NCBI RefSeq assembly: GCF_007558725.1
Contig: NZ_VLPL01000005.1
Location: 186,001-250,000, forward strand
Length of the DNA: 64,000 nucleotides
Source of the DNA: Fluviicola chungangensis
GTDB taxonomy: Bacteria > Bacteroidota > Bacteroidia > Flavobacteriales_D > Crocinitomicaceae
Reading direction: 5' to 3'
Of the stretch, positions 52,394 through 60,629 are shown in pieces. How positions within the stretch are numbered: position 1 is the stretch's first letter; every line of letters begins with the position of its first letter. The notes under the pieces were generated by a model. The model was not told the DNA's origin, ran no database searches, and worked only from the letters and a program-made list of their open reading frames with translations. A program made the position numbers and the translations under genes.

Positions 52394-53131
52394 ATGAAAA
52401 AGTTAAGTTTACTTTTAGGTGGAATGATTTTAACAACTGCTGTAATGGCTCAAAAACCAACTGAAGGAGCTCCAATGACATTGGAAGGAAACGTTGCTGG
52501 TTTAGCTGCATTCGGATTTGGAAACTCTTCTGCTACAAACTTGAATCCTACAACATTAGCAGGTACTCAACCGGCTATCGTTGCTCCAGGATTACGTTTC
52601 CGTTACTTCGCTACTGAAAACATCGCAATTCGTTTGTCTTTGGGATTCAGCTCTAGCAAGATTACCGACAATTTCTACGAAAACGAAGTAGACAACACTG
52701 GTGGTGCTGGAACTTACGTATCTAAAATGGGAACAACAACTATCGGTATCGGAGGTGAGTACCACTTCAAAGGAACTGAGAAATTGTCTCCTTATGCAGG
52801 TTTGGATATCAACTTCGGTATGGGTAAAATGACAGCTGAAGGTGATCAAACAGATGGTACTACTTGGGTTGCTGCAGATTACTCTGAGAAGCATGAGCGC
52901 AAAACTGCTGGTTTCGGTGTTGGTTTGATCGCTGGTACTGATTACTATTTTGTTGAGAACTTCTACTTAGGAGTTGAGTTAGGATTAGGATTTAATTCTT
53001 ACACAGCTAAAGAAGGAACTGATTCTTTCACAGTTGCTGGTGTAACTACTGAAAACAAAGGTAACGAAACAAAAATTAGCGGATTCTCTAACAACGTTAT
53101 GGGTATGTTCCGTTTAGGATGGAGATTCTAA
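52394..53131 (+). CDS. Probably abundant outer-membrane beta-barrel protein
   Basis: The 245-aa product has a signal peptide (MKKLSLLLGGMILTTAVMAQ) and an eight-stranded OmpW/OprF-like barrel (LRFRYFATENIAIRLSLGFS, TTIGIGGEYHFKGTEKLSPY, AGLDINFGMGKMTAEGDQTD, VMGMFRLGWRF at the end). Its codon choice is unlike its neighbours: nearly all Gly as GGT/GGA, Ala as GCT/GCA, Leu as TTA/TTG and Ser as TCT. Such bias plus a strong promoter and an efficient terminator fits a highly expressed major surface protein. Confidence 0.8.
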   Translation: MKKLSLLLGGMILTTAVMAQKPTEGAPMTLEGNVAGLAAFGFGNSSATNLNPTTLAGTQPAIVAPGLRFRYFATENIAIRLSLGFSSSKITDNFYENEVDNTGGAGTYVSKMGTTTIGIGGEYHFKGTEKLSPYAGLDINFGMGKMTAEGDQTDGTTWVAADYSEKHERKTAGFGVGLIAGTDYYFVENFYLGVELGLGFNSYTAKEGTDSFTVAGVTTENKGNETKISGFSNNVMGMFRLGWRF

Positions 53132-53155
53132 TAGAAATCACATCTAAAAAATATG

Positions 53156-53184
53156 AAGGGTTCGTCAGTGACGAGCCCTTTTTT
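53156..53184 (+). terminator. Terminator of the outer-membrane barrel gene
   Basis: AAGGGTTCGTCA and TGACGAGCCCTT pair with a single G-T gap and end in TTTTTT, 25 bases past the stop codon. Confidence 0.85.
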
Positions 53185-53218
53185 ATTGAAATCAATTGCC
53201 GGTTACTTGATTTTAAAT

Positions 53219-53226
53219 TAACTTCG
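53219..53226 (+). promoter_or_regulatory. -7 box of cmk
   Basis: TAACTTCG followed by CAGC lies 4 bases before the cmk ATG, with TTG 20 bases upstream, so the mRNA would be nearly leaderless. Confidence 0.5.
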
Positions 53227-53230
53227 CAGC

Positions 53231-53932
53231 ATGCAATCAACGCAACACATTACAATTGCAATTGATGGCTTTTCTTCTTGTGGGAAAAGTACACTGGCAA
53301 AAGCACTGGCAAAGAAAATGAACTATACATTTATCGATTCGGGCGCCATGTACCGCTGTGTTGCATTGTACGCAATCCAAAACGGCTGCGCTTTAGGAGC
53401 GCATAAAATCAATCTGACTTGTGTAGTAAACAGCCTTCCGCAAATCCATATTCAATTCGGAGAGGCCGATGAACTTGGAAACCGCCCGGTATTACTGAAC
53501 GGCGAAGATGTTTCGCATGCGATCAGACAATTGGAAGTCGCAAATATCGTGAGCGAGGTTGCTGCTATCCGTGAGGTTCGTGAATTCCTGGTTGAACAAC
53601 AGCAGGAATTGGGTAAAAACGGAGGGGTTGTGATGGACGGAAGAGACATCGGAACAGTCGTTTTCCCGCACGCAGAACTAAAACTCTTCATTACTGCTAA
53701 GCCCGAAATCCGCGCACAAAGAAGGTTCCTTGAATTACAGGCAAAAGGAGAAATAAACAGCCTGGGTGAAATCCTGGAAAATCTGAAACACCGCGATCGT
53801 ATTGACAGTACGAGAGCCATTAGTCCGCTTACCCAGGCAAAAGATGCTTTGGTAGTTGACAATTCAGAAATGAGTGAAACAGAACAGTTGGAATATGTGA
53901 TGAATCTTGTTAAAAATCATACGCGCGCATAA
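53231..53932 (+). CDS. cmk: (d)CMP kinase
   Basis: Cmk converts CMP and dCMP to their diphosphates. The 233-aa product has the P-loop ITIAIDGFSSCGKSTLAKAL, YTFIDSGAMYRCVALYAI (CMP binding), ANIVSEVAAIREVREFLVEQ (the NMP-binding insert), GVVMDGRDIGTVVFPHAELK and HRDRIDSTRAISPLTQAKDA with the LID Arg residues. The start is the first ATG directly after the promoter-like box. It is downstream of porQ and the barrel gene. Confidence 0.96.
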   Translation: MQSTQHITIAIDGFSSCGKSTLAKALAKKMNYTFIDSGAMYRCVALYAIQNGCALGAHKINLTCVVNSLPQIHIQFGEADELGNRPVLLNGEDVSHAIRQLEVANIVSEVAAIREVREFLVEQQQELGKNGGVVMDGRDIGTVVFPHAELKLFITAKPEIRAQRRFLELQAKGEINSLGEILENLKHRDRIDSTRAISPLTQAKDALVVDNSEMSETEQLEYVMNLVKNHTRA

Positions 53933-54087
53933 TACTAACTATAACTAAAGTTTCTTGATTTAATCAGTTCGTAACCTTACAGAAATAGAATATTCATCAA
54001 ACATTAAGTTTTCTTCGTTCAAATCAATAGTTTGTTCATTTTGTATAAAATCTAACAGTTTAACACTGTTTTTCCATTGCTTTCGTT

Positions 54088-54095
54088 TAAATTTG
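54088..54095 (+). promoter_or_regulatory. -7 box of the ACT-domain gene
   Basis: TAAATTTG followed by CACACC is an exact TAnnTTTG match, 25 bases before the ATG. Confidence 0.55.
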
Positions 54096-54120
54096 CACAC
54101 CTATTAATTCAAACCAAATT

Positions 54121-54783
54121 ATGTTATCAATTGGAAAAATAACAGAAGAAATTATCGGAAGAAGTCCGTTTTTGCGTGAAGCAATGACAGACGATTTGAT
54201 CAATATTTCTTCGTTAGCGCGTAAGATCAAACCAGAGATTGAAGAAGCCTTAGGAAAAGAAGTAAAAGAAGGAGCGATTGTCATGGCAATCAAACGCATG
54301 TCTCCGGGCCTTTACCACCGCCTGAACATCAAGATCACGAATATTATCGGGGAACTGGGTGATTTTTTAGTTCGTTCAAACTTAGAAGACTTTACTTTTG
54401 AAAACACCGAGTCGTTGCGTTTAAAGCAAGCGGACCTGGTTCAATTAGTGAATTCAGAATCCGATATTTTCTATACGATTTGCAGAGGAGTTACTGAAAC
54501 TACCGTAATCTGTTCGCAAAGCATCTCGCCACGGGTGGAGAACTTATTGATCAATGAACGCTTAAAGTCTCACACAAGAGATTTGGCTTCGATCACCGTA
54601 AAGCTTCCGGCAGTAAATTCTGAAGTGTATGGTATTTATTATTATATCTTAAAACATTTGGCCTGGGAAGGATTGAACATTGTAGAGATCGTTTCAACAG
54701 CAAACGAGTTCACGATCATTGTGAAACAAGATCATGTAGACAAAGCCTTTAAGGTGTTGATGCAATTGAAAAGAGGAAAATAA
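54121..54783 (+). CDS. ACT-domain regulatory protein (aspartate-kinase-like annotation)
   Basis: The 220-aa product starts MLSIGKITEEIIGRSPFLRE with a helix-turn-helix-like region (about 1-65, DLINISSLARKIKPEIEEAL), followed by an ACT-like region (about 75-130) and a C-terminal ACT domain (about 150-218) with YGIYYYILKHLAWEGLNIVE and STANEFTIIVKQDHVDKAF. No kinase domain is present, so the label aspartate kinase would be wrong. It may bind an amino acid to regulate a DNA- or protein-binding N-terminal part. It is a single gene. Confidence 0.75.
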   Translation: MLSIGKITEEIIGRSPFLREAMTDDLINISSLARKIKPEIEEALGKEVKEGAIVMAIKRMSPGLYHRLNIKITNIIGELGDFLVRSNLEDFTFENTESLRLKQADLVQLVNSESDIFYTICRGVTETTVICSQSISPRVENLLINERLKSHTRDLASITVKLPAVNSEVYGIYYYILKHLAWEGLNIVEIVSTANEFTIIVKQDHVDKAFKVLMQLKRGK

Positions 54784-54792
54784 CTTTGATAA

Positions 54793-54832
54793 AAAACAGT
54801 AGGGGCGGAAAATTTTCCGCCCCTACTGTTTT
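54793..54832. terminator. 40-bp perfect palindrome acting as shared terminator
   Basis: AAAACAGTAGGGGCGGAAAA is followed directly by its exact inverse (TTTTCCGCCCCTACTGTTTT). It lies 9 bases past the ACT gene and its last 2 bases are part of the stop codon of the convergent DUF2807 gene. With A and T ends it can terminate both strands. The GTAGG...CCTAC frame recalls the element at 6453. Confidence 0.8.
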
Positions 54833-55568
54833 AAAATGATTTTACAGTACCTGTACCATTTAAAAGCACATCAATACCAAGCGGTGTTCCTGTATACAAA
54901 ATATTCCCGGATTCAGTAATGTATCCGTGGATTATCAGGTTATTTGCATTGATCTTAATATCCCCCACTGTTTCCGAAGCAACATAAAGCGAATCACTAA
55001 CTGCCAAACCGGTCACATCACAGTAACTATTGCTCTTGGCACAAATCCGTGCTTTTTGAGCAGTGCCAGTGAGGGTAAAGTTACACCAGCCGTGGTTCGC
55101 TTCGGCATTGATTTCAATCGCATTCAAATTTAAAATCACATCTCCTGCCCCGTCGCGGCTATAAAATGTAAAATAATCCGTATTGATCGTCCCTAGGTTT
55201 GTCAATGGTTCCGTACCAATAAAGCGAATGTTCACTAAGCTGGTAAAATGGATCTCTGCAACAACAACCTTTTTCGCATTACGCAAAAACCCACAGCGGT
55301 TCTTATTCTCAATCGTCAGTAATCCCGACTCAGATTTCACCTCAATCAGGTTTAACAAGTTTTTTCCTCCTTTTAAAACCACTTTATCCAACGAATCCTG
55401 AATCAACACATATTCGACATGTTCTCTCAAATCCAGTCGCTCAAACGATGCAAGCGGAATTTCCATTGTTGTTTCGGAACCCAATAATTTGAAGCAGGTC
55501 CTGTTCTCCGGTTTTTTGCAGGAAAAAAGAAATAACCCTGCCAATAAAATCACCAAACTATTTCGCAT
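54831..55568 (-). CDS. DUF2807 (GIN-domain) lipoprotein
   Basis: The 245-aa product begins MRNSLVILLAGLFLFSCKKP, a lipoprotein signal with FSC as the lipobox, then a right-handed beta-helix head-GIN domain: FERLDLREHVEYVLIQDSLD, KVVLKGGKNLLNLIEVKSES, GLLTIENKNRCGFLRNAKKV and the repeated single strands FTLTGTAQKARICAKSNSYC, VTGLAVSDSLYVASETVGD. The family is usually called a putative auto-transporter adhesin, without direct proof. The ATG lies inside the end of the PagL-like gene (11-base overlap), so they are translationally coupled. Confidence 0.85.
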   Translation of the reverse strand: MRNSLVILLAGLFLFSCKKPENRTCFKLLGSETTMEIPLASFERLDLREHVEYVLIQDSLDKVVLKGGKNLLNLIEVKSESGLLTIENKNRCGFLRNAKKVVVAEIHFTSLVNIRFIGTEPLTNLGTINTDYFTFYSRDGAGDVILNLNAIEINAEANHGWCNFTLTGTAQKARICAKSNSYCDVTGLAVSDSLYVASETVGDIKINANNLIIHGYITESGNILYTGTPLGIDVLLNGTGTVKSF

Positions 55569-56661
55569 GATATCTTCCTTTATAGTTAAAGGTGTATCCA
55601 ACACCGTATTCAACGTAATCTGCTTTTGCCCAATGGGATTTAAGCACCAGGTTCAACAATAACCCGTTCGCAAACTGATAACGCATTCCCACCCGGTGAT
55701 AGAACATCGCATCCGGCTGGTAACGGTCTTTAATATACGCACCCATTCCAATCACAAAGCGGAATTTATCCAGTGGAATGTTATACCCTACAAACCCTCC
55801 TATTTGCAAAATATCCCATTGTGTTTTCGGAATGTACTCCCTGTAATACGTAATGGATTGTTTCGAAATAATATCCAGGGCAATCTCCATTCCCACTTTC
55901 GGTTTAAACTGTTTGAAAAGCATTCCACTTAGCGCATAAACCGGGTAACGTCTTCCTCCGGTCGGGAAAATTTGTTTATCCGAAACAATTCCAACCAGGG
56001 AAACATTCCAGCTCTTAAAGAATGGAACCCGTTCGAATTTCATCAATTTAAAGTCAGTATGTTCTTTCTTTTTAAAAGTGTATTGATATCCCAAACCAAT
56101 AAAAGGCATATTCACACCCAGATTAGGGACTTTACTGGATCCGTTAGAGAAATGAGTCATATCCAGACTGTACAGCAAGGCATGTTCGGGTTTGATATAC
56201 CAGCGTCCCTGGAGACCTAAGCAAATAACCGCATTCAAATAGGTACTCATCGGAACATTTTTGGGATTCTTGTTAACATCGTATACCTTTGTCACCGCAC
56301 CCAATCCGGCTCCCAACTTGCAAGTGAATACATGCTTTTCACTCCTTGTCCACGGAAACTCAATAAACCCGTACGCCCCGAATCCATATCCGAGAATCTC
56401 TTTGTTTCCCAGGTTTGAGCCGTATAAGGTTACCCCCACATACGGATTCCGGTATTCTTCACTCCAATCTTTCGATCTCATCCGTTTCGCAAAAGAAAGC
56501 TCTCCCGCAAAAAGACGGTCTTTGGCAAGATGCCCCATGGTGCCGCGGTGAGCAGCTAAAAATCCAGATTTGCCTTTTAAAGAAAAGGCCCAGTCATCTA
56601 TTCTACTTTCCTGGGAATAACAAAAAACAGGCAACAAAAAAAACAGCAAGGCAATTTTCAT
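55558..56661 (-). CDS. Acyloxyacyl hydrolase / PagL-like lipid A 3-O-deacylase
   Basis: The 367-aa barrel has a signal peptide (MKIALLFFLLPVFCYS) and two parts. Residues 25-215 are the PagL/acyloxyacyl hydrolase type, with GFGAYGFIEFPWTRSEKHVF, LLYSLDMTHFSNGSSKVPN (the HFSNGS catalytic His/Ser) and LGVNMPFIGLGYQY. The rest (215-367) is a longer barrel section than in Pseudomonas PagL. It should trim an acyl chain from lipid A in the outer membrane. The DUF2807 gene follows with an overlap. Confidence 0.8.
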   Translation of the reverse strand: MKIALLFFLLPVFCYSQESRIDDWAFSLKGKSGFLAAHRGTMGHLAKDRLFAGELSFAKRMRSKDWSEEYRNPYVGVTLYGSNLGNKEILGYGFGAYGFIEFPWTRSEKHVFTCKLGAGLGAVTKVYDVNKNPKNVPMSTYLNAVICLGLQGRWYIKPEHALLYSLDMTHFSNGSSKVPNLGVNMPFIGLGYQYTFKKKEHTDFKLMKFERVPFFKSWNVSLVGIVSDKQIFPTGGRRYPVYALSGMLFKQFKPKVGMEIALDIISKQSITYYREYIPKTQWDILQIGGFVGYNIPLDKFRFVIGMGAYIKDRYQPDAMFYHRVGMRYQFANGLLLNLVLKSHWAKADYVEYGVGYTFNYKGRYHAK

Positions 56662-56688
56662 AATCCAAAATTACAAATTTTGTTCTAT

Positions 56689-56696
56689 GTACATTT
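56689..56696 (+). promoter_or_regulatory. -7 box of mazG
   Basis: TACATTTG followed by CAG is an exact TAnnTTTG match and ends 5 bases before the ATG at 56702, so the mRNA starts at or next to the start codon. An ATG at 56687 is upstream of the box and therefore not a start. Confidence 0.55.
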
Positions 56697-56701
56697 GCAG
56701 T

Positions 56702-57505
56702 ATGGAATTAGCTAATAATAATTTAAACAACGACCCGCGACTGGAAGCATTTGCACGTTTGTTAACCATTATGGATGACCTCCGGGAAAAATGTCCCTGG
56801 GATAAGAAACAGACCATTCAGTCGCTCCGGCATTTGACTATCGAAGAAACCTATGAATTGGCGGATGCGATCCAGGCAAATGACTTGAACGGAATCCAGG
56901 GCGAATTGGGAGATTTATTCCTGCACTTGGTTTTTTATTCTAAAATCGGTTCCGAGCTGGACGCTTTTGATGTCACCAGTGTTCTGAATGGAATTTGTGA
57001 TAAGCTGATCCACCGACATCCGCATATTTACGGGGACGTAACAGCTGATTCGGAAGAAGAAGTGAAAGCCAACTGGGAAAAAATCAAATTAAAAGAAGGC
57101 AAGAAATCGGTTCTCGAAGGAGTTCCCAACACCTTACCGGCCCTGATCAAAGCCATGCGTATCCAGGAGAAGGTAAAAGGAATCGGTTTCGAGTGGTCGG
57201 ATATTGAAGACGTGAAAAACAAGGTAATCGAAGAATTCACGGAGCTTCACGACGCACAACTAACCAGGGATCCGGAACAAATCCAGGATGAGTTCGGAGA
57301 TGTGTTGTTTTCACTGGTAAACTATGCTCGTTTCATTGATGTGAACCCGGAAGATGCATTGGAATCCACCAACCGCAAATTCAAATCCCGTTTTCAGAAA
57401 ATGGAAGAACTGATCACTGAAGACATGCAGAATATGGGCGAAATGTCCCTGGAAGAAATGGATGTTTATTGGGAAAAAGCTAAAATCTTGCTCCGCAAGA
57501 ATTGA
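56702..57505 (+). CDS. mazG: Nucleoside triphosphate pyrophosphohydrolase MazG
   Basis: The 267-aa product has two MazG domains. The first is CPWDKKQTIQSLRHLTIEET, YELADAIQANDLNGIQGELG, DLFLHLVFYSKIGSELDAFD with the EExxE-type metal motif; the second is KVKGIGFEWSDIEDVKNKVI, EEFTELHDAQLTRDPEQIQD, EFGDVLFSLVNYARFIDVNP. It hydrolyses noncanonical (d)NTPs to monophosphates. Its stop codon TGA is the first part of a dispersed AATTGAAAATGG repeat. Confidence 0.95.
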   Translation: MELANNNLNNDPRLEAFARLLTIMDDLREKCPWDKKQTIQSLRHLTIEETYELADAIQANDLNGIQGELGDLFLHLVFYSKIGSELDAFDVTSVLNGICDKLIHRHPHIYGDVTADSEEEVKANWEKIKLKEGKKSVLEGVPNTLPALIKAMRIQEKVKGIGFEWSDIEDVKNKVIEEFTELHDAQLTRDPEQIQDEFGDVLFSLVNYARFIDVNPEDALESTNRKFKSRFQKMEELITEDMQNMGEMSLEEMDVYWEKAKILLRKN

Positions 57506-57627
57506 AAATGGAGAATGATTCAATTGAAAAGGATTTAAAATTTTAGACTTCTATGATTTAAAAAAAACAATCATTACTACCAACAGACTTATGCCTTTTC
57601 AATTTTTACATTTTCAATTCTCAATTA
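57500..57627. repeat. Paired AATTGAAAATGG inverted repeat after mazG
   Basis: The left arm AATTGAAAATGGAGAATGAT TCAATTGAAAAGGA (57500-57533) is imperfectly inverted at 57594-57627 as CCTTTTCAATTTTTACATTT TCAATTCTCAATTA. About 60 bases with no reading frame lie between. The left arm supplies the TGA that ends mazG. Confidence 0.6.
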
Positions 57628-57705
57628 GTTAAAGTCCGTTTAATCAATAATCTGTACGTTTAATCATTTTTCAACATTTTCACACGTTAATTAGTGTTAA
57701 TTATG

Positions 57706-57713
57706 TAACTTCG
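57706..57713 (+). promoter_or_regulatory. -7 box of the second TonB receptor gene
   Basis: TAACTTCG matches TAnnTTCG and lies 16 bases before the first ATG of the receptor gene. Confidence 0.5.
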
Positions 57714-57729
57714 GAACTTCTTAAAAACC

Positions 57730-60084
57730 ATGGTAAAACATATGAAACACATACTCTCCTTATTTGCTTTCCTAACCGTTTCAATTGTCTCATTTTCTCA
57801 AGATCACACCGTTCGCGGATTCATATTTAACAATGAAAACGGAGAGGTCGTTCCATTTGAAAAAGCAGTCTTGATCCCAACGGAAAAATCACAAGCTATC
57901 TTAGGAGCCAGCACTGACGTGAACGGGTTCTTTTCCATCCCAAAAGTTCCGATCGGGACCTACCTTTTAAAGGTTCAAACAGTAGAGTTCAAAGAGTACA
58001 ACAAAGAAGTTAAAGTTATTGAAAAAGGCGGGATCACTGAATTGCGCATCGATTTGATACCGGTAGATGCCATAGGTATTGACGAAGTGGTGATTTCAGC
58101 TGAAACAAAGGCAAAAACAACCGAAGTATTGATGTCCGTTACCAAATTGGACAAAAAAGGATTGGAACGTATTCCGGCTGTAGGTGCTGAAAATGATATT
58201 ACGGCAGCTTTCTCAGTTACCCCGGGAGTTGTAACAACCGGTGACCAGGGTGGACAATTGTATGTTAGAGGGGGAACACCTATTCAAAACAAAGTACTTT
58301 TGGATGGAATGACCATTTACAACCCTTTTCACTCCATTGGATTTTTCTCCATCTTCGAAACCGAACTGGTTAAGAACGTAGATATTTATACCGGAGGATT
58401 TGACTCCAAATACGGGGGAAGAATTTCTTCTATCATGGACATTACTTACCGAGACGGAAACAAGAAGAACTTCGGAGGAAAGGTTTCGGTATCTCCCTTC
58501 CTGGCTAAATTAGTGGTTGAAGGACCTATTTACCGTGCGAAAGAAGGAAGACCAGGTGCAGGATCATTTATTTTTTCTGCAAAACACGCCCTATTGGATT
58601 ACACTGCAAAAGATTTGTACCGTGGAGTCAACAACGGAAACGGGTTACCGTATAAATTCACTGACTTGTATGGAAAGTTGACTTTTGCAACCGGTCAGGG
58701 ATCCAAAATCTCGGTATTTGGATTCAGTAACACGGACAAAGTGAATTACAATGAATCAGCTGCTCTTGATTTTCAGCAAGCAGGAGGTGGATTATCGTGG
58801 ATCTTGCTTCCTGGAGGTGGTAAGACCTTTATCAAAGGACATTTGACAACTTCCAGCTACAAGACTAATTTTGAGGAAGTAGGTTCCCAACCGAGAACAA
58901 GTTCTATTTTCGGAACAGATCTTGGCTTTGATTTCTCCTATTTCTTAAAAAATGAAAGTCAGATTGATTACGGTATCGGGATCAACATTTTCAAAACGGA
59001 TTATTTGACCTACAATGAAGTTGCATCCAAAATCCAGGATCAGAACAATACAGTTGAGATCGGAGCTTATGCCAACTACAAGTTCGTTACCAAACGATTC
59101 GTTGTTCAACCGGGCTTGCGCGTTCAGGCTTACGCAAGTTTGAGTACGATTTCACTGGAACCTCGTTTGGGGGTAAAATATAATGCAACTGATTTTTTCC
59201 GTCTGAAATTATCGGGAGGACGTTATTCCCAAAACTTTACAACAGCTTCATCAGACCGGGATATTGTGAATTTATTTAATGGCTTGTTAAGTGCTCCATC
59301 AAATGTTCAGCAGAATTTTATTACGGAAAGCGGGAAAGAGAAAAATCCCAAGAACGGAATTCAATACTCCTGGCACGCGATTCTCGGAGGTGAATTAGAC
59401 CTGACCAAAAACCTGATGCTGAATGTCGAGGGATATTATAAATACTTCCCTCAGCTTAGTAATATCAACACAAACAAATTATACGAAGATGTTTCCGAAT
59501 TCTCCAAAGAAGATGACGTTTACAAAAAAGATTTCCTGATTGAAAGCGGAAAATCTTACGGGGTAGATGTCTTGTTAAAATATACTTTAAACCGCCTGTT
59601 CTTATGGGGAGTTTATTCTTATGCCAAATCAACCAGATGGGACGGATTTACCACCTATGCACCGGTATTCGACAGAAGACATAACGTAAATATTGTTGCC
59701 TCTTATGCCTTTGGAAAGAAAAAAGACCTGGAATTGAATGTACGGTGGAACTTCGGATCAGGACTTCCGTTTACTCCAACTTCCGGATACTATCAGACAG
59801 AATCGTTTAGCCAGGGTGTGAATACCGATTACACAACAAGTAATTCAAATTCTGTAGGAGTTCTATTGGGAGAATTCAACTCAAAAAGACTTCCGACTTA
59901 CCACCGATTGGACATTACTGTTAAAAAGCAATTCAAATTCAAGAATAAAACAGAGCTTGAAATTATTGCAGCAGTAACCAATGCTTACAATAGAAAAAAC
60001 ATTTTCTATGTAAACCGGGTTACGAATACGAAGATTTATCAATTCCCCTTCTTACCGAGTTTAGGGATCAGTTATAAATTCTAA
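57730..60084 (+). CDS. TonB-dependent receptor with carboxypeptidase-like domain
   Basis: The 784-aa product has a signal peptide (MKHILSLFAFLTVSIVSFS), a carboxypeptidase-regulatory-like fold at residues 25-105 (VRGFIFNNENGEVVPFEKAV, SIPKVPIGTYLLKVQTVEF), a plug (about 125-230; GGTPIQNKVLLDGMTIYNPF, YTGGFDSKYGGRISSIMDIT) and a 22-strand barrel that closes with LGISYKF. The plug is unlike the FecA-type copy at 38535; it resembles the generic receptors that take up oligopeptides or sugars. Only one start 4 codons later (MKHILS) is an alternative. It ends at a strong terminator. Confidence 0.9.
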   Translation: MVKHMKHILSLFAFLTVSIVSFSQDHTVRGFIFNNENGEVVPFEKAVLIPTEKSQAILGASTDVNGFFSIPKVPIGTYLLKVQTVEFKEYNKEVKVIEKGGITELRIDLIPVDAIGIDEVVISAETKAKTTEVLMSVTKLDKKGLERIPAVGAENDITAAFSVTPGVVTTGDQGGQLYVRGGTPIQNKVLLDGMTIYNPFHSIGFFSIFETELVKNVDIYTGGFDSKYGGRISSIMDITYRDGNKKNFGGKVSVSPFLAKLVVEGPIYRAKEGRPGAGSFIFSAKHALLDYTAKDLYRGVNNGNGLPYKFTDLYGKLTFATGQGSKISVFGFSNTDKVNYNESAALDFQQAGGGLSWILLPGGGKTFIKGHLTTSSYKTNFEEVGSQPRTSSIFGTDLGFDFSYFLKNESQIDYGIGINIFKTDYLTYNEVASKIQDQNNTVEIGAYANYKFVTKRFVVQPGLRVQAYASLSTISLEPRLGVKYNATDFFRLKLSGGRYSQNFTTASSDRDIVNLFNGLLSAPSNVQQNFITESGKEKNPKNGIQYSWHAILGGELDLTKNLMLNVEGYYKYFPQLSNINTNKLYEDVSEFSKEDDVYKKDFLIESGKSYGVDVLLKYTLNRLFLWGVYSYAKSTRWDGFTTYAPVFDRRHNVNIVASYAFGKKKDLELNVRWNFGSGLPFTPTSGYYQTESFSQGVNTDYTTSNSNSVGVLLGEFNSKRLPTYHRLDITVKKQFKFKNKTELEIIAAVTNAYNRKNIFYVNRVTNTKIYQFPFLPSLGISYKF

Positions 60085-60094
60085 CTTTATTTTT

Positions 60095-60126
60095 AAAAAG
60101 CGTGTTATCAATAACACGCTTTTTTT
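60095..60126 (+). terminator. Terminator of the second TonB receptor gene
   Basis: AAAAAGCGTGTTAT and ATAACACGCTTTTTTT form a perfect stem around 2 bases and end in seven T residues, 10 bases past the stop codon. Confidence 0.9.
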
Positions 60127-60194
60127 AATTAACATTCCAGGCAACCACAAATCAATTGTTTCGTTTTATCTTCGAACCAGAAACTAATTTTATA

Positions 60195-60629
60195 ATGTAC
60201 TACTACTGCAAAACAAAGCTAATCTGCTATGTTGTAACTGCTTCAGCTGTCGTTTTTTCAACTATAGCTTTCGGTCAGACATCATCTAACGTCGATTCCT
60301 TATATGCGGTTCGTTCTCAATTGATCTCGAACAAACAATCTACTTCTGAAGTGGACATGCTTCTGCATCAATCGGGAAACAACCCAACATGCATTATTCA
60401 GCAACTGGATAATTACACTTTCACGTTCTTATCTTATCGCCCGTTGGGAGATGCACAAAGAGAAGAAAAGGTAAACCTTCGTTTAAGGGCTCATTATACC
60501 TATCTGAACGTAATCGATTTCAGTGATGATTTTACATCTGTTCGCATCAACTGCAACGTACAGCTCACACCTGCAATAATCAATGAGTTAGTTTCACATT
60601 TTGGATACAACGGTTATGAAATACATTAA
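60195..60629 (+). CDS. Small secreted protein preceding the repeat adhesin
   Basis: The 144-aa product starts MYYYCKTKLICYVVTASAVV and is cut after FGQ; the rest is soluble with a C-terminal RLRAHYTYLNVIDFSDDFTS, RINCNVQLTPAIINELVSHF, which is a ferredoxin-like alpha/beta pattern. No metal ligand is clear. Its 3' end overlaps the adhesin start by 14 bases, so both are made from one mRNA and the small protein may be an assembly partner of the adhesin. I do not recognise a named family. Confidence 0.6.
   Translation: MYYYCKTKLICYVVTASAVVFSTIAFGQTSSNVDSLYAVRSQLISNKQSTSEVDMLLHQSGNNPTCIIQQLDNYTFTFLSYRPLGDAQREEKVNLRLRAHYTYLNVIDFSDDFTSVRINCNVQLTPAIINELVSHFGYNGYEIH

Noticed and set aside
54121-54783. 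Aspartate kinase call for the ACT-domain gene
   Set aside because: Only ACT-like domains and a helical N-terminus are present; the kinase domain is missing.
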